This document shows, piece after piece, positions 56,701-64,000 of a stretch of 64,000 nucleotides of DNA. A program made the position numbers and the translations under genes. This stretch comes from Lyophyllum atratum (Eukaryota > Basidiomycota > Agaricomycetes > Agaricales > Lyophyllaceae). Under the pieces are notes generated by a model. It was not told the origin of the DNA, searched no databases, and worked only from the letters and a program-made list of their open reading frames with translations. Position 1 is the first letter of the stretch; each line of letters starts with the position of its first letter. Location: assembly GCA_014905825.1 (NCBI GenBank), contig JACGCN010000016.1:1099160-1163159 (forward strand). Reading direction: 5' to 3'.

Positions 56701-59397
56701 GTTCACACCAAAAGAGGGAACTCACGATACTCACCGTTCCGCAAATTCCTCGTATACCCATCGAGTTGGATATCCAGCGCAACTGATTCGAATAGTTTCA
56801 AGGACACCACAAGCCCGTAATTGTCCAAGGACTTGTTGGGGTTGGAATTCCCAGGGCTTTTTCAGCTCGTTCGGTTTGATGCACCTAATGTAGTGGACGT
56901 TCGTTACACTGAGCGTGTCCATCAGCGTTATCAATGAAGCCTTGAAGATGGAACCCTGCGTGGGCTTCTTGTTCGCGGCACCCGGCCGCTTCGAGCCAGC
57001 ATTAGCGCCAGCATTGGAGCTCTGCGCAACAAAAGACTGCCGCCCTGGGTCGGGAATAACAGATGAACGGCGTGATCCCGTACTCCCCGGAATCAGAGAA
57101 AGCCGGAGATGCAGGATGAGGACTATCAGGAGCCTTCGTGGATTCTCTCGTCGAGTTAAGAGCTGCATCGAGGACTTCCTTGAGGAAAGGGTTCTTGGTC
57201 GACGCAAGAAGAGCCATATGTTCGTCAGGTACCGTGTCTCTATTCTTTTCCAGGAAGCCTTCCACTTCGTATGTGACATCCAGTGCATAATGCGCAATTG
57301 TGAACGCAGAGTTGCCAAATCGCGGTTTCTTGTATATGGTCTTGAACTCGGGTTTCGGAAGGAGCTGGGTATTGAGCTTCTGTAGGAAGGATGCATCGCT
57401 CCAGACGGCAGGCGCGACTCTTCATCCAATAGCGCCAGTACGCCAATTTGCCCTCAATAGCATCAATGCAAGGCTGTTATCTGAGAAGTCGATGAACGTC
57501 CAGTTGATCTCCTCCTTCATGTATTCCTCTTGTTCGAGCTTGAAAACGTGTGAATTGAACTATGTAAAGGTCAGTAGTATGTCCAGTTGAGTAGCAAAAG
57601 GCCCAAACCTCTTGCTGTAGCTTTTCGTTGGCATAATTGATGCTGAATTGTTCAAACGAATTCTATCGTAAAGCATGAGACTATGAGACGCTAACGGAGG
57701 CTAGTAGACCGACCTTCTGGAAGTGTTCGAATCCATAAATATCCAGAACGCCTATGAACATTTCCGCTCGATCAGCAGCATCCCCGTTCTCCCCAGCCAA
57801 ACTCTCGTTCACGATGGCGACCAGCCATTCGAACATGCAAGCATAGACGAATTTAGCGACACTATCCCGGACAACCGTCGCTTGCACAACATTCAGGGAG
57901 GTAACAATCTTCTCCGATCGCGTTATAATTTGTTTCTTGACCGTCCATTTCTTGAAGTCTGCGAGGTTGACACCAAGAAACCGCGTGGCCAGCAGGAGAG
58001 CGGCGTCATTGTCATCAAGAGACGCTTCGTTGCGGAGAGGAGTGATCTTGACATTTCCGAGATGTAAGAGGGCAGCCAGGAGTCGGAACACTGCCCATTG
58101 CTTCTCCACGCTTATACCAACGGTAGAGAGTGCCTGCTGAGTAGCTCGGAACTCCTCGCTGTCATCTACACCAGCGATAGGAGTCGAAGAAGGGCCACCT
58201 TGCTTCAAGAACTGAAATTTAGTAACATCTGCGTCAAGCCCCAAATCTTTCCGCTCTTTGAGGGGTGCACCGGCGCATAGTTGATAGAATATGTGGTAAT
58301 TGCGCTCCGTCAGTGGCTGGAAGACAATGCGGGATCGTTCCAGCAGATATGTTCGAATACGGGCGCCGACAATTTCTTGTTTACCATCAAAAAGAATCTA
58401 AAGGATAAAATCAGTTGATCTCCGCATTAATATGTAAAATCGGTGCCGACCTGAATGTATTTGCCAAATCGAGAAGAGTTGTCATTCCTGGTAGTTTTGG
58501 CGTTACCGAAAGCTTCCAAAATGGGATTTGTTGCAAGGATCTGTCGCTCGATTTCACTGGAATCATCCAGTGAGAATTTTGCTTTGCTTTAGAGCTCGCA
58601 TCCGGGGGGTTCACAGAGGCAAGGTAACGCATGATGAATTTGGCCTGCAGTCGAAATTCCAGCACAAGTCGAGGATCAGGGGCTGGCACACACTCACAGA
58701 TTCAGTTTTTCCGGCACCACTAAGTGTGTGTAAGGATATCACTCGATCAGGGTAGTAGAGGAATTGAATTACCTCTCGCCCGAAACGATGATAGTCTGTC
58801 CCATACCCTCCTTTCTCATAGCAGTATACGCGTCCTCTGCAATGGCAAATAGATGCGGGCTCGAGCTCCCCCCTCCTCCTACCACTATAGGCTTGGATGA
58901 TCTCGGGTCCGTAGAGGGTGACGCGTTGAAAAGGATTGACAGCAATGAGCACAATTCCGCTGTACGTGTATATACTGGTGTTGAGCATAGCGATTCCGGA
59001 TCGTATGAAGGACTGGGTGGAATCAGTGGCGAGTTGATATGTAGGACGTATAGGTGCTCGCACCTGATGGTTCGTTGAGATGGGAGAGGGTTGCCAAATC
59101 ATCGGCGGTTTCCAGGAGTGGAGGGTTGCGTAGTGGTGGAAGACCTTCTTTGCTATCCTTAATATCCTTCCCGGTCGTGTTTATAACGATCTCCTAGAGG
59201 AAAAGGATGTCATGTGAGTTCTGAACTGAGCGAGAGTAAACGGGTGGGCAACCTTGCCGCGTTCGTCAATGAAGACGAGCTTGAAGGCATCGTCTGGACC
59301 CTTTGGTGACGGAAGGGACACCTCTGCTGATATCCATGCGAGGTCCTTGTCCTCGAACCAGACGCGGGTGCCTTTGCTGTATATGTTTTTCCGCCAT
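53727..59397 (-). CDS. MYO2: class V myosin heavy chain (Myo2-like), with many 1-nt indels
   Basis: Actin motor for organelle and vesicle transport to the hyphal tip. Probable start ATG 59397. In order: SH3-like start ([19 protein letters not shown]); motor with [15 protein letters not shown], the P-loop ESGAGKTES split by an intron near 58.7 kb, [38 protein letters not shown] and [11 protein letters not shown] helices (56.1-56.55 kb); coiled coil (55.5-55.95 kb); cargo-binding DIL domain ([39 protein letters not shown]). Ten single-base indels are needed for a continuous reading: about 59388, 58977, 58858, 58578, 57475, 57443, 57400, 57086, 56545 and 54617. Several lie in homopolymers. Because this gene is normally essential and single copy, I favour sequence error over a pseudogene. 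Confidence 0.88.
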
Positions 59398-59480
59398 CCG
59401 GGTCGACGAAGAAGGGATGGAGGAGCAGCAGTAAAGTGGTGTGTTGTCGTTTGTTGATCGGCTAGTGGCCAAGACTTCCC
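59398..59480. promoter_or_regulatory. 83-bp divergent start region, myosin V / FUSC-like gene
   Basis: The opposed start codons (59397 on minus, 59481 on plus) leave 83 bp for both promoters. The myosin start depends on an indel correction, so the distance is approximate. Confidence 0.4.
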
Positions 59481-62400
59481 ATGTCGATGCTATCAACGTC
59501 CTGGCCCGACGTCCTCGCCTTCTTCTCCTCCAGACGCGTCTTGGCACGCATTCTCTCCACTCTCCTTTGCTCCATTTTCGTTGTCATTCGCCCGTTCTCC
59601 AAGTTTGGCGGTTTCTTCTGCTTTCCTCGCCCTGACTCTCAAGGAACTGGCTTTTTCTGTGCAAGGGAATCTCGCACAGCAGTTTCGAGGTCACCGTCTT
59701 TAACCTTGCCAGTGGTCTAATAGCTATTGGCCTGTCGTCCCTAGCAAACTATTTATCGAGCCTTGCACAAGCACATGGCAAAGCAGTCGTCTCCCGCCTG
59801 ATCTCGGCTCTTTTTCTTGCTGTAATCAGCTTTTCTGGTAATTTCTCGTCATTTTTCCTTTGATTTCGTCACGATCGTATATTTAGCGGGATTCCTCAAA
59901 AGCCGTTTACCTCGTCTGACGCTACCAAGCCGTGTCATCTGCTTCGTTTCGATTGGCTATTGACCACAAACGCCGGGGGGACAGAGGTATGACATGGGAA
60001 AAATTATGACCACTGAGATCCTCAACCTTCATTGGCAGCCAATTTGGCCACAAACAGGCCACTTTCTTTGGATTCTCTTGACTCTGCGGTTGCGACTTTT
60101 CTATCCAGCCTGTTACTACTGCAATGGTCGTTCCACTCAAATCGCCTATGATATTGCTTCTTGTTTCTCAAATTTGCGTCTTTATCTTCGCCATTATCTC
60201 GGAGAAGCCTTTGAAGAGATACCGTCGACCCCCCTGAGCGGCAGCATCCAAAGGGACCTTCTACGACAGTCGGTATCTCTGGATACAGTTTATCAACAGG
60301 CTGCGTTCGAGCTTCGGATTGGCCGTGTTAGCGGTGGGTCTTTCGGGAATTTCTCTTGCATCTTCGACCAATCCTTCGTTCCAGTCAAGCATCTAAAACC
60401 TTTCATCGGAACAATAGAAGTTAGTATGTTCATTGGTGGTTTTCCTATCGTATTGACTTCCACGGCAGCACCTGCGACGAGAACTTTCGAGGGGAATGAC
60501 TTTTTCCTCAGCATCCTGATTCAACGGCTCCTTTGAACGATGTAATCAAAGCATTCTATAGTCCCGCGCTCGAACTGGGATGTGCTATACTTGACTCGAT
60601 GAGCGCAATAGAACAAATAGTGCTCGCATGCTTTGGTCAATCTGTCTCTTTGGCATGTACTCGAACACAAGAACAATTTGTTCATGGCAAGGAAACGCCT
60701 CTCTGCTGCTTTATCAGAGCCCGAGCAGAACTTAGAGCCGTCTGTGACATGGCGGAATTTGGGCTGCAGTCGTCTGAGGGAGATGTGGACTTGCCTCTCA
60801 AAGTATTGGATATGTGTTCATTCATGATCTCATTGCTACAGGTGCTTCCGATTGTCTCGCTCCCCAATTGCTGGGGTTGACTCAAAGAAAATACCTATAG
60901 ATGGCTCAAACTATGAGAAACGCTTTGAATGAGGCACAAAACATACTCGTTCTCTATACAACCTCCAATGTCCGCCTCTGGTATCCTCGCTTCTCTTTGG
61001 CATGGCTTGGAGTGCCACCCAGTATGATGTTCATCGAAGAGCGCGGCCTTGTCATGGACGAAGAGATACAAGATGTGGCTGCCACTTCACCGCAAGAAGC
61101 TCTGCAGGGGATCGCGGAGCAGGAATCACCAGCTGCTTCTGCGACGCTTCCGAAAAAACGGGCGACAACGATGGAAAATTATCTTCCATCCTATGCATCC
61201 GTAACCTTGTTATACACAAGATATGGAATAATCCCCGAACGCTCGCTGCACGATTGCTTCTGTCTCGATTTCTCAAATCTGTGGAACATTCTCCGCATCT
61301 ACGACATGCCTTCAAGAACGCAGTTGGTATCGCGATTCTAAGCATTCCCGCCTTTCTGCCCGTCACATCACTTGGTATGTTGTGGAATCTTTCACACTTC
61401 CCGGCTTGTATTACTACTTTGAAACAGGATATGCTTGGTTCAAAAAGAACTTCGGCCAGTGGATGCTCGTGTCGTTCCTCTGGGTTCTTGAAACAAATAC
61501 TGGAGCAACGGTTGGCGTTATTGCCCATCACCCTGATCATACGTTGATTCTCCCCACAGTGGCGCGTAGCCTATCTACGTATAGTAAATATGAACAACGA
61601 TCACCCACTATCAAATACTGATCATTCTTTAGTCAGGGACTATCGTAGGAGCGCTATATGCCTATGTTGTAGGTCGCAGTGTCCATCTCAGCTCTCTAAC
61701 ACGCCTGATTTTCGGACCTTTGCACAGGCCTCATTGATATGTCGAAGAAATGCGTATGCATTGGTCGCTTTGGTTACTGTAAGCCTTTGAACGTCTTACG
61801 TCTACTAGTAACTATACTTATCGTCGACTGGTCTAGTTGTCCGATGTCCCTATAAGCTATGTTGTAACCAGGACGACATTTCCCCTCGGTGTCGTGGCGT
61901 AAGTATCGCAATCTCGTCGGAAATTGTCTATTAACATTTCTTGCAGCGCTGTAACACTGCCTCCCGTTATGTTTCCTCCGTACTTCAGTGAATCAACCAG
62001 GTCACCCGGAGTAAGCTGTTACAATTATACCTCACAACAATGATTGAGATGGTGAACAGCGCTTGCTGTCGTCCGCGGTGCAATGATCGCTGCCGGTATC
62101 GTTGCTGCTCTCCTAATAAACAGCATTCTTTTCCCCCGTCACTGCCGAGTATGTGCTGTTCCCGCCATGCGGTTAATGACTTATCCCTGTTCCCCAGGTT
62201 TTTTTTTGAACAGCACATGTCGAACGCTTGGCCTTTTTAGTCAACTGTACATGGGACTAAGTCGGTACGTGGACCTTACATCGATGAATACCTCTACTTG
62301 GTGCTCATGAGCCCACTCCAGTGATCTGCTGGACACGAGATCATCTTTATCATTTACAAACAAAGATCAGTTCAACTTGAGCTGAACATTCGTCAGCTAT

Positions 62401-63150
62401 TCATCGTAAGTAATACATTTTATAGTCATGCCTTTGGACCCTTTCCCCTTGGCCAGAATCCCGCACTGGCGGGTCCGGGAAGGGCCCGCAGTTTACTTTT
62501 GTGCAATAGTTTGATGTTCTGTCATAGGTACATCCATATTTCTCGTCACCATGGACGACGAGTTAAGTCTTGTACCCGTGAGTGAACACACTCGTCTGCG
62601 ATAGTCAAATAATGATGTATCTCGTCCAGAAACCCATGCGATGCTACAGACAGATAGTCGATGTATTGCAGAGGCTTCTGGATCTCCTGACAGGTATAAG
62701 GAAAATCAGGGAAAACATTCCTCGGAAAGAAACTGTGGAGGAAGTCATTCCCCAGCGGCGCGAAATGGTCAGCATCTGTCTCTTGACTTGGTTGCGTCTT
62801 GTTTAAATTTTAATCGCAGATGTCGTGTGTCTGCCTGTCATTTTTTGCCTGCGAACATGCTTTCAGGTCCCGGCAGAGCCTCCCCCAGTTTATACCGTCT
62901 GTTCGAGACGCTTTTCGCACGCTTGAGAAGGATGTCGAGGAACGTATTGCCGAAGCACAAAAGGAAACACCGGAGCCTCTCGGCTTGCCTTTTGTGTACG
63001 TTCGCGGAGATCAACATTCTCAGAGATCTGGTCGAAGCGATTGAAGACTTACTGGATCTTACGCGGCAGCTTTTTGGACGTCATCCTGGTATAGCGGGCC
63101 GCCCGTGGCTAACAGTAGTCCAAACGAGGAGGCTGGTACGGGTCAAATAG
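59481..63150 (+). CDS. FUSC/ArAE-like multi-span membrane protein, with several 1-nt indels
   Basis: Fungal membrane protein of the aromatic-acid-exporter/FUSC-like group (two six-helix units around cytosolic helices); substrate unknown. N-terminal helices start at ATG 59481 (RILSTLLCSIFVVIRPFSKF, then VFNLASGLIAIGLSSLA). The middle has AAFELRIGRVS and LKPFIGTIE. The second membrane unit has KNAVGIAILSIPAFLP, GQWMLVSFLWVLETNTGAT, RVAYLRISGTIVGALYAYV, DVPISYVVTRTTFPLGVVA and GAMIAAGIVAALLINSILFP. The C-terminal soluble part has PMRCYRQIVDVLQRLLDLL, KIRENIPRKETV, MSCVCLSFFACEHAF and DLLDLTRQLFG. Frames break by one base near 59623, 59685, 59953, 62363 and 62998, probably the same error type as in the myosin. 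Exon ends are only partly resolved. Confidence 0.75.
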
Positions 63151-63302
63151 AACTTTGAACTTTGATTAGCTATGGCCAAGAACATTTCCTGAGGCCTGTC
63201 AGCCACCAAGAATATTATTTAAGACAGCACAACCTGTAACCCGCTCAACGATCACTGGCGCCCCCGTCCACGATCACACACGCTCTTAAGCGTTCAATCG
63301 TA

Positions 63303-63429
63303 ATGCACCACCTCCAGATCGCGCCCAGTGAGTCCAAACTCCACAGGTCATAGCCAAAAGTCCTTGCTGACGGCTCTGTCCATTTTAGTAGCGATTCTCT
63401 CCTTAATCATCGCAGCGCTCGTATTCTGA
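63303..63429 (+). CDS. possible 22-aa membrane micropeptide (spliced)
   Basis: ATG at 63303 reads MHHLQIAP. Splicing at GTGAGT (63328) to an acceptor ending TTTTAG (near 63391) gives a hydrophobic tail AILSLIIAALVF and a stop at 63427-63429. The splice signals are good and the peptide would be a single membrane helix, but a 22-residue product can arise by chance and I recognise no family. Confidence 0.22.
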
Positions 63430-63452
63430 CCATCACCGGCGTCGTGGTCCTG

Positions 63453-63704
63453 TCACTCTTCTGCCGCAGCCCCAATCGCGGGCTCAGCCTCGAGAGCAAC
63501 TATCCCACGCACCCGACTCATCCGCCGCGGCCGCAATGCATCGAGAGTATGGATGATGAGCCCTTCCGCGTCAAGCAATTCTGAAATCTCAATCCGGGTT
63601 TCGCCCTCATGCCCAATGGTATTTGGCGACGCCGAGAAGAAGATGAGGGTACATGTAATGGTGACGCCACCGACGCCAGCGAAGAGAGAACAGGCATCTT
63701 CCAC
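63453..63704 (-). CDS. unrecognised open frame near the window end
   Basis: An 83-codon minus-strand frame (GLIIHTLDALRPRRMSRVRG in its middle) that may be the last exon of a gene continuing beyond 64000, since the frame can be read upstream past its Met. There is no domain. The remaining 63705-64000 holds nothing I can assign. Confidence 0.2.
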   Translation of the reverse strand: MEDACSLFAGVGGVTITCTLIFFSASPNTIGHEGETRIEISELLDAEGLIIHTLDALRPRRMSRVRGIVALEAEPAIGAAAEE

Positions 63705-64000
63705 TGGGGTGTTGTAACGAAGTGTTGTAAGCCGTCTACTTTGACCGAAAGGTCAAGAGGCTGACCAGTGCTGGTAGCGAATATAATTTATGAATCGCCT
63801 GGTCAATTGCGATATGTGGATTGTAGAGACAGTAATGATATATACACTATATGTAATGGAGATCCAGATCGTGCAAGTATAGCCATGTGTGATGGATGAC
63901 CCTGTAGAAGGGCATATGAGAGCAGTGAAAGTCATGATGTACGTAAATGGAAACGAAAGAGTCAAGCAGTAAAATAGGGGGAGGAAGTAACTCGTGCAAG

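Noticed and set aside
53727..59397. Myosin V as a true pseudogene
   Set aside because: The indels are single bases, many in homopolymers, while splice sites and all conserved motifs stay intact; sequence error fits better.
59521..59640. Basic minus-strand frame upstream of myosin as its N-terminus
   Set aside because: The plus strand here encodes the FUSC membrane helices, and a short myosin start at 59397 matches the family.

Overview
The window looks like a piece of an Agaricomycete (mushroom-type basidiomycete) genome. Genes are cut by many 48-60 nt introns and packed closely. Fungal-type families appear (Zn2Cys6 regulator, Mep-type ammonium transporter, GH3 beta-glucosidase, FUSC/ArAE-like membrane protein). 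The mobile elements (a Helitron and chromodomain Ty3/Gypsy elements) are typical of this group. No rRNA, tRNA, CRISPR or bacterial-style operon was seen. Exon models below were built by hand from splice signals, reading phase and family motifs.

Layout. 1-1.17 kb: weak unrecognised coding signal, then a promoter with three GATA-factor sites. 1.17-3.19 kb (+): ammonium transporter. 3.40-5.35 kb (-): prenylcysteine oxidase. 5.7-35 kb is a transposon island. It starts with an uninterrupted Helitron Rep-helicase gene (9.85-15.69 kb, +), flanked on the left by three minus-strand genes of cargo type and on the right by a 490-aa minus-strand gene resembling the helical domain of DNA base-hypermodification enzymes. 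Next is a minus-strand Ty3/Gypsy element (17.38-22.68 kb) whose 5' end is cut by a plus-strand, roughly 9.8-kb chromodomain Gypsy element (22.68-32.44 kb). That second element carries an extra third ORF and long, highly structured LTRs. Its right LTR is truncated and joined to an ACCGGT-rich junction, then to the 3' half of a third Gypsy pol and a LINE-like relic.

35.8-63.2 kb is compact housekeeping DNA: Zn2Cys6 regulator (+), UMP-CMP kinase (+), sphingoid-base/diacylglycer kinase-like lipid kinase (-), nitrilase/omega-amidase (+), farnesylated class I DnaJ (+), UPF0538 protein (-), intracellular GH3 beta-glucosidase (+), COG4 (+), Vps2/CHMP2 (-), CUZ1/ZFAND1-like AN1 protein (+), class V myosin (-) and a FUSC-like membrane protein (+). 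Four head-to-head pairs have start codons only 48-100 bp apart.

Main points for a second look: the Helitron-linked base-modification-like gene; tandem stem-loops in the LTR with a constant loop and different but self-complementary stems; the non-env third ORF of the large Gypsy element; about six GC-AG introns; and a cluster of single-base indels in the myosin V and FUSC genes that looks more like sequence error than decay.
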